A DNA stretch of 64,000 nt, from the NCBI GenBank assembly GCA_003611875.1, contig RAYY01000002.1, forward strand, positions 207,141-271,140, read 5' to 3'. The notes below the pieces were generated by a model. It ran no database searches. It was not told the origin of the DNA and was given only the letters and a program-made list of their open reading frames with translations. Source of the stretch: a bacterium D16-56. GTDB taxonomy: Bacteria > Bacillota > Clostridia > Lachnospirales > Lachnospiraceae. Positions 26,711-36,418 of this stretch are shown here, in pieces. Each line of letters begins with the position of its first letter. Within the stretch, counting starts at the first letter, position 1. Made by a program: the position numbers and the translations under genes.

Positions 26711-27829
26711 TCAGACCATGAAGGCTGCTGAGGATGCGGGGAATTTTGTGAACCAGGCCGGCGCACAGCTGGGAACCTGCCGCAGAGCCTCCATGGAGTT
26801 TTCCAGGCAATTGCCTAAAAGCACCGTCATATCTATGGGATCAATACTGCTTCCCTTTAAAGCCACACTCCAGTTTACCGAAACTTCCTCCTCCCCGGCC
26901 TGGGCCAGATAATGCCCCAGAACGCTTTCTACCACCGGGTCGCCGCACAGCTTATATTCCTCCGGCTGGTCATAAACCGCGCCGTACTTTTTTAAGTAGT
27001 CCGCAATCTCTGCCTGTTTGCCCTGGGCGTTGAGAGCTCCTAAAGTGACGATATGGCGACGCATATCATGGCGCAGCCGACTCGTCTCCTCTACCCGGCT
27101 GCTGATCTGCTGATACTGCATCTGATAACTTTCCAGCTGTCTAAGGGCGGCGTCAATCTCCTGGAAAAAGATATAGCAGGCAATCATATCCGTCACCGTC
27201 ATAGCCCCGATGACCACGGACATCTCCGGCTGTATTTCATAAGGCGGATAGTAGGTCGCCCCGCAGAACAAAAGAAAGACAACGCATATATAGCTTAAGC
27301 CCCGCTGTGTCTGCCGTTTATCCAAATCAGGCAGGTTTTCCCGCAGGATATGGCGGAGAAAATACCACACTAACGGCCAGGTCATTACTGTGGATGCCAA
27401 AAGACACAGATCAAAGGTCAGACTTCCGCATTCTGCATTGATCATCTCCAGATAACGCTCTTTCAGGATCAGGTAAGCAAACACATTGCTCATGGCATTG
27501 AGAAGATCGGCGTAATGGAGCATAATCACTGCCACCAGAAGTTTCCGGGTGCCCGGCGTGCGTACCATGGTTACCCAGAAGAAAAAATAGACAGCCAGCA
27601 CAGCCGCCAGGGCAAAATCACGGGCAGCAATATTCCGCTGTCCGCTTACGCTGAACACCGGACTGGCTGCGGCCAGCGCCACACCGGCTAAAAGCATATA
27701 AGCTGTCGAAATCAGCCATCCCGTCCTGCGGCTGACGGCCAGTTCCCTGTCCTCAAAAGGGGTCAGCATCAGCATGGCTATGGGAATGGTCTGAAACCAC
27801 CTCATCAGGAGAAATAAGGGCTCAATCAT
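26711..27829 (-). pseudogene. AgrC-like sensor histidine kinase, 3' truncated
   Basis: 372 codons remain. The first 220 residues carry about six hydrophobic segments, followed by a coiled coil and R-L-R-H-D-M-R-R-H-I-V-T-L (H-box of GHKL/AgrC-type kinases) and the N box L-L-G-N-C-L-E-N-S-M-E-A-L-R. Right after this the sequence changes to A-P-A-W-F-T-K-F-P-A-S-S-A and stops, so the G boxes of the ATPase domain are missing. The start overlaps the response-regulator remnant stop (ATGA). A functional kinase is unlikely. Confidence 0.75.
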
Positions 27830-27993
27830 CTCTCCTCCTTCGCCGCATTCATCTTGCGGAACAAAAAATCACTGTAGCGGTTCTGTACCTTTGACCGTTC
27901 CCGCCGGCTGATCTTTACAATGGGAAACTGAACCTGCTTCCCACGGCCCACTGACAGCTCCAGCATCCGTATGGACTGCTTCTGTTGGATAGT
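27826..27993 (-). pseudogene. C-terminal remnant of a LytTR-type response regulator
   Basis: The minus strand upstream of the kinase reads T-I-Q-Q-K-Q-S-I-R-M-L-E-L-S-V-G, then P-I-V-K-I-S-R-R-E-R-S-K-V-Q-N-R-Y and a stop overlapping the kinase ATG. The last-strand 'I-S-R-R' pattern fits the end of a LytTR DNA-binding domain. Its upstream part is interrupted at about 27990. The matching receiver half lies at 36023-36418 in the same orientation. Confidence 0.55.
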
Positions 27994-28020
27994 TGGAATA
28001 GGTGACTTAGAAAATATCCA

Positions 28021-28803
28021 TTATTCAAGGGTTTCCAGTGCCCCTATGAATTTGTAATGGATAGTAAGTCGTTGAGTTTTCTGCCCGTCAACTTCTACGG
28101 GTTCAGAAACAAGAATTTTTTCTATAAGTTGATTGATTATCTTGAAATTGAGTTCCGTTATTCCTGCATAACCGCTTATCTGCTCCGCAAACTGCTCAAT
28201 GGAAGATAACTGCTCTTTGTCTGCTATGGCACTTTTTTCAAGTTCCTTTATCTTGGCTGTCAGTTCTTCTTGCTCGCTGTCAAATCGTGCCGACAACATC
28301 TGAAAACGCTTTTTGGTCAACAGTTCCCTTGTCAAATCCTCGTACAGTTTGGCATACAGGTTTTCTATTTCCGACACTCGCTGTTTACATTGCCTTAGTT
28401 CCTTTTTCTGCTGTTCCTTATCTGCCGACAGTTGGAGATTAAGACGCTCCGCAATTTCCGTTACCATTGCTTTCCTGTCCGTCAGTGCCTGTCCTGCGTG
28501 TTTCTGAATGTCCGCAAGCACAACTTCGTGAACCGTCCTCGCCTCAATGGTGTGTGCCGAACAACCCTCTTTCCCAAACTTACGGTATTTGGTACAGCAG
28601 TAGAAAGTCTTGTCCAGTACGTTGTTCCGCTTTCTTTTCTGCTCGACTTTGACAAGCATGGCACTCCCACAATCGGCGCATTTTATAATCCCTCGGAAAA
28701 TGTTGTCATATCCGCTTGAACTTTCCCCGATAACGGGCGGTCTGCTCTCCAAAATCTTCTGTATGGAATTTGCTTTGAAGTTGATGCAAGAATATCTAGG
28801 CAT
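28021..28803 (-). pseudogene. Serine recombinase, C-terminal part
   Basis: About 250 codons: the end of the recombinase domain (E-S-R-P-P-V-I-G-E-S-S-S-G-Y-D-N-I-F-R-G), the zinc beta-ribbon C-A-D-C-G-S-A-M-L ... Y-C-C-T-K-Y ... G-C-S-A-H, and a long coiled coil as in large serine recombinases of conjugative transposons. The N-terminal resolvase domain with the catalytic serine is absent here; a matching N-terminal piece lies at 33628-33807. The first dozen residues look foreign, placing the break near 28765. Confidence 0.8.
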
Positions 28804-29088
28804 AGATGCTTAATATAGCTACATCCGAAGAAAAAATTTAACATACTTTTAGGACTCCCGCACTTTATAAGTAAATCAAGATATGTCGCAACATAAGAAA
28901 AGAGCCTATATGAAGCCCTTTTCGCGTTATATTATTATCTGTTTTTAACTTTTGGATTAGATGTAAGATCACCACCAAACCAATAGAAAACGACATTTTT
29001 TTAGTTGACGAAGAAGCATTTCCTCCATATAATTAACCCATACAACCAAATAGCTGATATAAAACAAACATGGCAGGAGGATACCCCC

Positions 29089-29394
29089 ATGAAATACACC
29101 TTATACCGTTCCTTTGGAAATTTGGATAATGATGTCAGGAAGCACGAGCTGATCGCTGTGGAATACGGGCCGGATATCAACGCAGTCACAAATGACCTTG
29201 TCCGAGACGTAACCGACGACCTGGCTGAAATGCCGGAATATGCTGGATGTGAAACAACTTCTTTTATTCCAGAACCTGTGCAGCCTTTCCGTAAAGTAAA
29301 GTATTACAACTATGTAATGACATGGCAAATAATCCCGCCCAATGCTCCGCAAAATATCCTCATTGAATACGGTGTTATTGAGGATAATGGATAG
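29089..29394 (+). CDS. Hypothetical protein (101 aa)
   Basis: No family recognised. The start at 29089 has GGAGG 7 bases upstream. The protein begins MKYTLYRSFGNLDNDVRKHE, is acidic, and has no membrane segment. It is the only plus-strand gene in this insert and is followed by a hairpin resembling a terminator. Ribosome site and terminator support a real gene. Confidence 0.5.
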   Translation: MKYTLYRSFGNLDNDVRKHELIAVEYGPDINAVTNDLVRDVTDDLAEMPEYAGCETTSFIPEPVQPFRKVKYYNYVMTWQIIPPNAPQNILIEYGVIEDNG

Positions 29395-29589
29395 TGGCAA
29401 GTATACACGAATACCACTATCTGATTCAATCGAAAAAGCGAAGCTACCCATAATTTGGTATGCCAGCAAGCATATCACCATCAGACTGCGTTAGTGAATT
29501 CTGTCTACTATTTCAGCTTTTTCGACTGCGCAGAACTGCTCTTTGGTAATTTGCTTTTAAGAAGTGAATATGGAATCATCGAAATACGG

Positions 29590-29613
29590 AAAAAGGCTGT
29601 TTCAGCAGTCTTT
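29590..29613. terminator. Bidirectional terminator-like hairpin
   Basis: AAAAAGGCTG and CAGTCTTTTT flank a short loop; runs of T and A on the two sides suit termination in either direction. It probably ends the 101-aa gene on the plus strand. Confidence 0.45.
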
Positions 29614-30045
29614 TTCCCCGTTTTGTTGTCTATTCGTTCTGTTTTTAAAGTTTTGTCTGATAGCATGGAGTTTTGCTTGATAGTAGCCGACTTTTTCCTA
29701 CGAGTATATACTAACAGGCAAAACAGCCTCAGAACAAAAGTTCGCACCCTCATTAATGAAAAAATGCCCTTAAAAGCACACGAAAATAATGTAACTTTGA
29801 ATGCTATATAGTGCCGAAAGTGCCGTGTTTTTACGGGCTTTCTCGGCTTTCCGTGTCCGTATTTGCCGGGGAAGGAGACACCGTTGGAAGCTAAAGTTAT
29901 CGCCCCCCCCCAAAATTCCTATCGTTAATAATTGCACCAAAACTCATGCTTGAGTACGTTATATCAAATTGTGGTATGCAAGCCAGTAAGACCGTGTTCC
30001 GACAAATATCTACACATCTATAAGAAGCACTTTTCTGCAACTATG
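29614..30045. other. Non-coding stretch before the holin gene
   Basis: No open frame with a ribosome site. A run of nine to ten C near 29904-29913 is the only notable feature. The sequence is AT-rich and looks like insert debris. Confidence 0.3.
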
Positions 30046-30408
30046 TTATTCCCCATTCCCTATCTGATTTAGCATCTTTACCAATATTTGAGGAAGCGGC
30101 ACTCCAAGCCGATTTATATTCTTTAATATAGCAAGCCCTTCATTTGAAATGTAAAACAGAATAACTGTCGTCCGAATTGCATAGTTGCTTTCAATGATTG
30201 TGCCTGCAATGTTGGAAACAATCACCAAAATAAATATCGCCGCTTTCTTAAACATATTCTTTAGCAAAAACACATTGGAACGCTTCTCCTCCCCCACGAT
30301 CACAAGAAGCATTTCTGCTATGTAATTTATTACCATAAATACAATCAGCGCAGAAAGAAATTTATCAACCCCTCCCAATAATTGAATAATGTAGTCTGCC
30401 ATATCCAT
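30046..30408 (-). CDS. Phage/toxin-secretion-type holin
   Basis: About 120 aa starting M-D-M-A-D-Y-I-I-Q-L-L-G-G-V-D-K-F-L-S-A-L-I-V, with V-I-N-Y-I-A-E-M-L-L, then K-K-A-A-I-F-I-L-V-I-V-S-N-I-A-G and a third hydrophobic stretch. This is the layout of the TcdE/phage phi LC3 holin family: three helices and a charged tail. The start is taken after AAAGGATGGA; the next in-frame ATG, 6 bases on, is equally possible. No endolysin gene is adjacent, so it is probably a phage remnant. Confidence 0.65.
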   Translation of the reverse strand: MDMADYIIQLLGGVDKFLSALIVFMVINYIAEMLLVIVGEEKRSNVFLLKNMFKKAAIFILVIVSNIAGTIIESNYAIRTTVILFYISNEGLAILKNINRLGVPLPQILVKMLNQIGNGE

Positions 30409-30587
30409 TCCATCCTTTCTCACAATAATCCAAATATCATCTACATGGCCTGTCCATATCCTGTTTACATACATAAAATAGCCAGAACAAATTATCTGGC
30501 AGGGTTTATCCCCTGTCCCAATAATCTGCTCTGGCTATTAGTGACTGTCCTATATGACGCCCTGTTGCTCAGTCAGCAAACACTACC

Positions 30588-30788
30588 TTATACATTTACC
30601 ACCATCTTATAAACTTCTCTTTCCTGCAAAGTTGGTTCCGCAGTCATTTTATCATAATCCACCAGTAAAAAAGTATGGCAATTGCCACATTGAATAGAGG
30701 ATTTTCCCGCAGCATCTTCATACGCTACAATCTTCCCCTTTCTACAGCAAGGACATTTGATTACCCCTTTGATTTTTATCCCTTCCAT
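30588..30788 (-). CDS. Small zinc-ribbon protein (66 aa)
   Basis: Two Cys pairs, C-P-C-C-R-K-G-K and C-G-N-C-H, 20 residues apart form a zinc ribbon like those of small phage or plasmid proteins. It lies 13 bp after the helix-turn-helix gene. A GGAGGTGTT site precedes the ATG. Role unknown. Confidence 0.55.
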   Translation of the reverse strand: MEGIKIKGVIKCPCCRKGKIVAYEDAAGKSSIQCGNCHTFLLVDYDKMTAEPTLQEREVYKMVVNV

Positions 30789-30801
30789 TCATAACACCTC
30801 C

Positions 30802-31812
30802 TCAATTAAATGGCAGTTCTTCGTCAATGCCATCTGGTATGTTCATAAAGCCATCCGCATTGTTTCTTTTAGGATTTAAATACCTATCAATCAAACTTTT
30901 TGCTGATTCAGATATTACAAAATCTGATTCATGCAATTTGACAGATTTAAAAAGTTCATCGCATTTTCCTTTCAATGCGTTACTCTTATCATAAAAAGTT
31001 GAACATATTAAATCCAAGTCTGTTGTATCATAATTTGAACTATAATTCTCTCCACCTGTATAATGATACAGTTCATATCCCTTTTCACCGAATTGATTTT
31101 CAAGTGGCAAAAGATAAATTTCGCCTATGCTGGTTTCCGCGGAAAAAATGTCATCCGTAAGTCCTATTGCCTTTGTTTCATTTGCATACCCGTCTGGAGC
31201 GTACTGATACCGCTTTGTTCCATCTAGTCCGCCTTCCTCCGATTCCCTGAAAAATATTCCTACATAATTTTCTTGTTTATTACCTTGATTGTTCCAATGA
31301 ATTGTCGCTTCATCAGTCTCCTGCTTCAATTTCTTAAAAAAAGCAATTACATCACACAAAGATTGGGTAGGAATCTGAAAATCAATATTTAAAAGATCAT
31401 CGACATTAACTTGAAAAATCGCTGATATTTTCCAAACAATATCCACAGATAATCTTTTCTTTGAATCCGGATTCACTGTTCTGGAAACATACCCCGCGCT
31501 CACGCCTAACAGTTCCTCAAGGTCAGAAATCCGCAGGCCATGCATCTTTAGCAAATAATCCAGATTACTGCTTAAAAACTTAGAATCGTAATTTTCCTGT
31601 GCATTGATAAACTCAGTAATATGTTTTTTCTGCTCCTCTAACTTATGTTCCATCTCCACAATTCCGCTCTCTAGTTTAGGTGTTTCTTCATCATCCAATT
31701 CCAAATCTAACTGTAACGAACTGATTTTTTTTGTCAGTTCCTCAAAATTCCGTTTTGCCAGTCCATAGTCTTTAAATGATTTAATCGGATGAACTTTGAT
31801 TTCTTCATTCAT
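30802..31812 (-). CDS. Xre-family helix-turn-helix protein (336 aa)
   Basis: After an N-terminal coiled coil (about residues 15-75) comes a Cro/C1-type helix-turn-helix: L-D-Y-L-L-K-M-H-G-L-R-I-S-D-L-E-E-L-L-G-V, S-A-G-Y-V-S-R and I-W-K-I-S-A-I-F-Q-V. A larger C-terminal part (about 165-336) has no recognised family; it includes E-I-Y-L-L-P-L-E-N. GGAGGAATTAGT precedes the ATG at 31812. It could be a regulator of the insert or an antitoxin-like protein. No partner is obvious except the zinc-ribbon gene downstream. Confidence 0.65.
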   Translation of the reverse strand: MNEEIKVHPIKSFKDYGLAKRNFEELTKKISSLQLDLELDDEETPKLESGIVEMEHKLEEQKKHITEFINAQENYDSKFLSSNLDYLLKMHGLRISDLEELLGVSAGYVSRTVNPDSKKRLSVDIVWKISAIFQVNVDDLLNIDFQIPTQSLCDVIAFFKKLKQETDEATIHWNNQGNKQENYVGIFFRESEEGGLDGTKRYQYAPDGYANETKAIGLTDDIFSAETSIGEIYLLPLENQFGEKGYELYHYTGGENYSSNYDTTDLDLICSTFYDKSNALKGKCDELFKSVKLHESDFVISESAKSLIDRYLNPKRNNADGFMNIPDGIDEELPFN

Positions 31813-32252
31813 ACTAATTCCTCCGTCTCGTCCAACTGACCATAGAATATCACAGTCCATTTTTATTGTCAATAGTTCAAATTGATTATTTTATTGAATT
31901 ATTGATTGTTCCATTTTTGTCTCTTGACCATTCTTTTCAATAGTCGCAAAACATTCTTTTATATCCCCCATATTCAACAGCGTTTTTCCACAAACAGGCG
32001 AAACTCTAAACTTTCACGGAAACCCTTATACTATCAGCGGCATCAAAAACGCAAAAAAGAGAGATCCACCAGCCACTTCGATGAACCCCTCTACGCCCAA
32101 TAATCTTAATAGAAAGCGTAGCTTTCTATTGATTTTAAGCCATTCTTCAATACTTTTGCCTGTTAATACCCAAATTCCTACGGCATCAATTGGAAATAGC
32201 CGCCTGTGCCGCTGTTAAATTTTGTTCAGGGATATCAGCACACACCCTCGCA
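31813..32252. other. Intergenic region with one strong hairpin
   Basis: The only clear structure is AATAGAAAGC-GTA-GCTTTCTATT (32108-32130), a perfect 10-bp stem followed on the plus strand by GATTTT, terminator-like. No gene recognised; short frames (for example around 32020-32100) may be remnants. Confidence 0.4.
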
Positions 32253-33242
32253 TTATGATTCAAGCCCAAGCCAACCCTTTACCGTTTCCACAGCATAGCC
32301 AACCGCCTGGGCTATCTTATCTGTATCAAGTCCCATTTCATACAATTTTCCAGCCGCTTCCCTGGCCTTCTTTAATTCCCCATCCCGTTCAGATTCTTTT
32401 CTCATTTCCTGAATCGCTTGGCACACATTAACCACCTCGTCTTCTTCATCATATTTTATGCCCGAATTTGTGATTGCTTCAATCACATCTGCCGCCCTAC
32501 GCTCCACTTCCCGGAAACGCCTCTCATTGGCCGACAGTACCCTGCTTAAGTTTTCCTTATCTTTCGAATACTTGATGAACAGCATAACCTCCCGCATGCT
32601 GGACTGGAATTTCATAATCTCCTCATCCGCCATCTGCGCCGGTGCAATCAGCCGCACATGGTAATTGTCCATGCAGGCAAGCACCTCCGGTTCTGACACA
32701 TCCATCATCTCAAAGAGGCTCAACAGCCCATCCCACTCTTCCGAGCCGAAAAATACAGTCACCGTGATAGATGGTACCAGCCTGTCTTCCACCCAAAAAC
32801 CGCTTAAGAATTCACCTGCGCTTGGTGTTTTCCCGCCTTCTTCAGCAAACGCTTCCCCCTTCTCTTTTTTCCGCTTCATTTCTTTCCGGTGCGACTTTGC
32901 CGCATCTTCCACCTGCCCTGCGTATTCCAACGCATCATAGAGATTGTTCTTAACAGGCATAGCATAATGGATTTCAGCCTGGTTCTCCGCGCCGTAAAGG
33001 ACATATTCCATCTTCCCATCCGTCATTGCCGCATACAGCTTCTGCACATCACGGAATTTCTGGACGGGAACCACTGCGCCGTCCGCACCGTATGGCAGCA
33101 CTATCTTCGTGGAATCACGCTCCGTGAGCTGCTCCGGCAGGATCACCTGCCGCCCACCGTAAATATAGTAATTAAAAATATCGGCAAACACGCCTGCATC
33201 TTTTACATAATCCTTTGTGATTGTATATGCTCTCAATGGCAT
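32253..33242 (-). CDS. Rpn-family PD-(D/E)XK nuclease/putative transposase
   Basis: 329 aa, beginning M-P-L-R-A-Y-T-I-T-K-D-Y-V-K-D-A-G-V-F-A-D-I-F-N-Y with Q-V-I-L-P-E-Q-L-T-E-R-D-S-T and V-F-F-G-S-E-E-W-D-G. This matches the abundant Lachnospiraceae proteins of the recombination-promoting nuclease (Rpn) group, which carry a PD-(D/E)XK nuclease fold in the first half. The tail (A-R-E-A-A-G-K-L-Y-E-M-G-L-D-T-D-K-I-A) is the variable C-terminal helix region seen in this group. A GGCGGTAG site precedes the ATG. It lies just downstream of the 21-bp-period repeat array. Confidence 0.75.
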   Translation of the reverse strand: MPLRAYTITKDYVKDAGVFADIFNYYIYGGRQVILPEQLTERDSTKIVLPYGADGAVVPVQKFRDVQKLYAAMTDGKMEYVLYGAENQAEIHYAMPVKNNLYDALEYAGQVEDAAKSHRKEMKRKKEKGEAFAEEGGKTPSAGEFLSGFWVEDRLVPSITVTVFFGSEEWDGLLSLFEMMDVSEPEVLACMDNYHVRLIAPAQMADEEIMKFQSSMREVMLFIKYSKDKENLSRVLSANERRFREVERRAADVIEAITNSGIKYDEEDEVVNVCQAIQEMRKESERDGELKKAREAAGKLYEMGLDTDKIAQAVGYAVETVKGWLGLES

Positions 33243-33360
33243 CTACCGCCTTTCTCATGAATGGCAGACATCCCATCAGATTCCCGTTTCTGCCATGGTT
33301 CCATTATACTAAAGCATCTACTTTTTTCAAGCGTATCTGAGCTTCTTCGATAACGTTCTG

Positions 33361-33493
33361 AGGGGTCAGATTGGACAAGGGGAGGGGTCAAAACCGTGAC
33401 CACAGGGGTCACATTCACAGCCATAGGGGTCAGACCTTTAGCCGCAGGGGTCAAAACAGCCACAGAGGGGTCAGACTTGTGACCACTGTGGTC
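33361..33493. repeat. Array of six AGGGGTCA repeats with 21-bp period plus palindrome
   Basis: AGGGGTCA starts at 33361, 33383, 33404, 33425, 33446 and 33466 (spacings 22, 21, 21, 21, 20), two helical turns apart so all lie on one DNA face. The array ends with the perfect palindrome GACCACTGTGGTC (33481-33493); a related inverted repeat GTGACC...GGTCAC overlaps the third copy. It sits upstream of the Rpn gene. An iteron-like protein-binding array is inferred. Confidence 0.7.
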
Positions 33494-33539
33494 GTCTGTA
33501 ACCGCCTCTCCCGTGCTGCCCTGGCACAGCCCTAAAACC

Positions 33540-33585
33540 AAACAAGGGATTCCAGCAACACCCAATGTGCCGGAATCCCTTGTTT
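33540..33585. terminator. Long hairpin flanked by T-rich sides
   Basis: AAACAAGGGATTCC pairs perfectly with GGAATCCCTTGTTT across an 18-base loop. T-rich sequence follows on both strands, fitting a bidirectional terminator or an end structure of the inner insertion. Confidence 0.55.
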
Positions 33586-33627
33586 TCAGCGGTTTTCCCG
33601 ATATTCTGTTTTTGCCCTTTGTATCAA

Positions 33628-33843
<216 letters not shown>

Positions 33844-33846
33844 CTA

Positions 33847-34128
33847 TTATACTATATTCCCTTTTCCGTTTCCAGTGCTAATCTGCTGACATTCCTTTGT
33901 CTGCAATGCAACCGACAAGATACGGTTTAACTCGTCCTCGTCATAGCGGTAGCAGTCGGGGAAATACTTTACGATAATACCGCCCATGATATACTTGTGG
34001 TGGTTCTCAGCTTTTCGCTTTTTCTCGTTCTGCTTTTTCTTCTCGTTGGCTACACGCTGTTGCGCCTGTTTCAATGCCTGCAATGCTTTTTCTAAGTTTT
34101 TGCTTGTATCATTCTTGCTCTCAATCAT
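33847..34128 (-). CDS. DUF3847-type conjugative-element protein
   Basis: 93 aa. A highly charged coiled coil (residues 5-45, rich in K/E/Q) is followed by G-G-I-I-V-K-Y-F-P-D-C-Y-R-Y-D-E-D-E-L-N. This matches small proteins found beside recombination and mobilisation genes of Tn1549-like elements. GAGGTATCAG precedes the ATG. It lies directly upstream of the recombinase fragment. Confidence 0.65.
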   Translation of the reverse strand: MIESKNDTSKNLEKALQALKQAQQRVANEKKKQNEKKRKAENHHKYIMGGIIVKYFPDCYRYDEDELNRILSVALQTKECQQISTGNGKGNIV

Positions 34129-34284
34129 TTCTGATACCTCATTCTTTCTGTGCTGTGTTGATAGGTTCTGAAAATAAAAAAGGTAGCGGATTGTCTGTTA
34201 AGATAATCGCTACCTAAAGGTAAACAATATTCAGTTTTTACATCATTTTTCTGTCTTGATTTTTCCTGACAAATAAGAATTTAA

Positions 34285-34752
34285 CTACCCCTTAATTGGT
34301 AGCCATATTTCAATAATAGAATTTTCCTTATTCCAATGAAAGTGATAATCGTATTTTTCAAAGTGTAAAAAGTTTTCTTGTAAAGGTATATATTCCATTT
34401 GGGGTAATATTTCTTGATAAATCATTCCGTAGGTTTCATATATTTTGTCCATAGAACCTATATGCTCTACAACAAGATATTTGTAATGTTGTATTTCTTT
34501 ATAGACAAAATTATTTGGAACGACATTCCTTTTTGGAATAGAACAGAAATAAAATAGTTTCTCATTTCTTCTTTCCATAAAGGCATATTTTATCCAGTTT
34601 CCCGATTGTGAAAGATACGATTTCTTCAAATTACTGTTAAACTTTCGCCAAAATTGTGTACTGATTTGAATGTTTCTTTTTTGATAATTGGTGAGTTCTA
34701 CTTCCTGCCCAATAACTGAAAATGTTTCTAATTCACGAATTGTATATTTCAT
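34285..34752 (-). CDS. GyrI-like effector-binding domain protein
   Basis: 155 aa starting MKYTIRELETFSVIGQEVEL, with A-F-M-E-R-R, Y-K-Y-L-V-V-E-H-I-G-S and a final I-I-E-I-W-L-P-I-K. These match the small-molecule binding domain of AraC-type effector-binding/GyrI-like proteins, here standing alone without a helix-turn-helix. The ATG overlaps the stop of the DUF3781 gene by 4 bases. Cargo of the mobile element; ligand unknown. Confidence 0.6.
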   Translation of the reverse strand: MKYTIRELETFSVIGQEVELTNYQKRNIQISTQFWRKFNSNLKKSYLSQSGNWIKYAFMERRNEKLFYFCSIPKRNVVPNNFVYKEIQHYKYLVVEHIGSMDKIYETYGMIYQEILPQMEYIPLQENFLHFEKYDYHFHWNKENSIIEIWLPIKG

Positions 34753-35000
34753 TTCTTTTCCTTATGTGCCGTTATAATCGTGTAACTATATGCATTTACC
34801 GTTAAAATATAATTGTCTACATTCACATACCAGTTTTTTCCATTTCGGGTAATGACAGCATTATCGGAATTGATTTTAGTTTTACACCAGTCAACCACAT
34901 CATCTGTATCTAAAGATAGATTTCTTTTAATGCGCTCTACGCCTAATTCCGTTGTGTGCAATTTATCCAAATTTATTAGTAATTCATTATCCGCATTCAT
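34749..35000 (-). CDS. DUF3781-type protein
   Basis: 83 aa beginning MNADNELLINLDKLHTTELG with V-V-D-W-C-K-T-K-I and N-W-Y-V-N-V-D-N-Y-I-L-T-V-N. The pattern matches the DUF3781 family, common in Firmicutes mobile elements, function unknown. The start at 35000 is preferred on family grounds over one 57 bases upstream. It is coupled to the effector-binding gene. Confidence 0.6.
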   Translation of the reverse strand: MNADNELLINLDKLHTTELGVERIKRNLSLDTDDVVDWCKTKINSDNAVITRNGKNWYVNVDNYILTVNAYSYTIITAHKEKK

Positions 35001-35098
35001 TTTACAATTATCCCTTTCCTTATCATAAATCCCGATTATTGAGTTGCTCAACGTCACAATTTTACCACAAACACATACACAATACCAATAAATTTTCC

Positions 35099-35779
35099 TT
35101 AATCTTTCTTTGCCCTATTATTAGCAATCATCATCTGCCTTTCCCGTTCCCTCTGCTCGGTGCTGACTGTCCTCGGCTTTCGGTAACTGACGTGTGACTT
35201 CGGAAAGGAATAGGTCTTAGATACCTCGTCCTGCCCTGTCAGCTTGTATGTGTCGGGATAATCGGCAACAAGTGTGTCAAGTTTCCGCATGACTGCTTTA
35301 TCTCTTGTGTAGAGGGTGGCGGTCAGTTCCGCGCGCGTTTCTTCGGACAGGGCATTTAATTTCTTCAATGTGCCGCTTACTATCTGCTTTGTGTCGCTGT
35401 CCTTTATCTGCGGAAGAATAGCGGACAGACTGGCACACGTTTCCGCTTTGCTCTGTTCCCCAAACTGATAAATCAGATTGACTTCATCAGCGTTAAAAAG
35501 TATCTGAAAATTTGCGCCCTCACATAAACGCTCCACGCCCACGCACTTAGGGATATTTCTTGTCAGTTCGTAATTATCCCTTGCTGTGATTGTTCCATGA
35601 CTGTCGGTCTGCCTTACCTCAACTTCTCACTGGCTTTTCTGCTCCAACACAAGCCACTGGTATTTGTCGCTTTCTTTGGTAAATACAGTCTGATGCGCAT
35701 TGGAATGTGTCTTGCTACGGATATATTTGTCTGTGGTGCTGTAATAATCTAAAATCTGCTGTTCCTGCTTTTTGTTCAT
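35099..35779 (-). pseudogene. Conjugative-transposon protein gene with an in-frame stop
   Basis: From ATG 35779 (AGGAGGGCAAAGACC upstream) the frame reads M-N-K-K-Q-E-Q-Q-I-L-D-Y-Y-S-T-T to V-L-E-Q-K-S-Q, then TGA (near 35630), then continues in the same frame E-V-E-V-R-Q-T-D-S-H-G-T-I to the end at 35099. A single nonsense change therefore splits a 226-residue protein. The C-terminal part ends in basic residues. It resembles accessory genes of Tn1549-like elements; its job is not known. Confidence 0.65.
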
Positions 35780-36022
35780 GGTCTTTGCCCTCCTGTGATA
35801 TGGATTGATTGATATGATTGATTGGTTTCGGTGCTGATATATGGTTTTCTTTCGTTAATTGTCGGAAGATTGGATTGCGGAATACTGTTGTTGGGCATTT
35901 CTCCGCTTGTTGGAATAAGGGTTTATTTCTTACGGTAATTACCGCATGGAAAAAAGCTATAACCGTTATTGTCATAGCCTTTTAAGGATTGAGGAAGTCC
36001 CTTTTTTATTTGTATTTGTTTG

Positions 36023-36418
36023 TCACCCCTCCGCACTATCCAACATCAGACGGGCGGGAAGCCGAGTTAAAAGCGTATGGAACATATCTGCAGTTACCAG
36101 TTTCACCATATAATGCAGGGCATCCATCTCAAAGGCGTCTACGGCAAAATCCCTGCTGGAGGTGAGAAATGCCAAAAACACATCAGGCAGAAGAACACGC
36201 AGCCTGTGCGCCGCTTCAATGCCGTTCATACCGTCCATAAAAATATCAAATACCGCCAGGTCAGGCTTCGCCCCGCCCTCCACTGCTTTCAGCAATGCTT
36301 CCCCGGAAAAGTACGGAACAATTTTTATATCAGAAGACAGGTCCAACGCCGCTTTTGCCAGATATTCCTGTATACGGTTCATCTCCTGCCGGTCATCGTC
36401 ACAGATAAAAATCAACAT
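36023..36418 (-). pseudogene. Receiver half of an AgrA/LytTR-type response regulator
   Basis: 131 codons: M-L-I-F-I-C-D-D-D-R-Q-E-M-N-R-I, phospho-acceptor in L-A-V-F-D-I-F-M-D-G-M-N-G-I-E-A-A, then D-A-L-H-Y-M-V-K-L-V-T. This is a receiver domain of the LytTR regulator type; the usual K-P pair after V is K-L. The frame ends abruptly in mobile-element sequence without a DNA-binding domain. Together with 27826-27993 and the kinase at 26711 it formed a regulator-kinase operon. Confidence 0.75.

Noticed and set aside
29455..29811. 118-codon plus-strand frame
   Set aside because: No ribosome site, runs through a terminator-like hairpin, no family resemblance.
29904..29913. Run of C as a phase-variation tract
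   Set aside because: It lies in no recognisable gene or promoter.
33361..33493. CRISPR array
   Set aside because: The repeat unit is only 8 bases with 12-14-base gaps of uneven length; no cas genes.
33233..33565. 110-codon minus-strand frame over the AGGGGTCA array
   Set aside because: It encodes a T-P-rich repeat that simply mirrors the 21-bp DNA period; no ribosome site.
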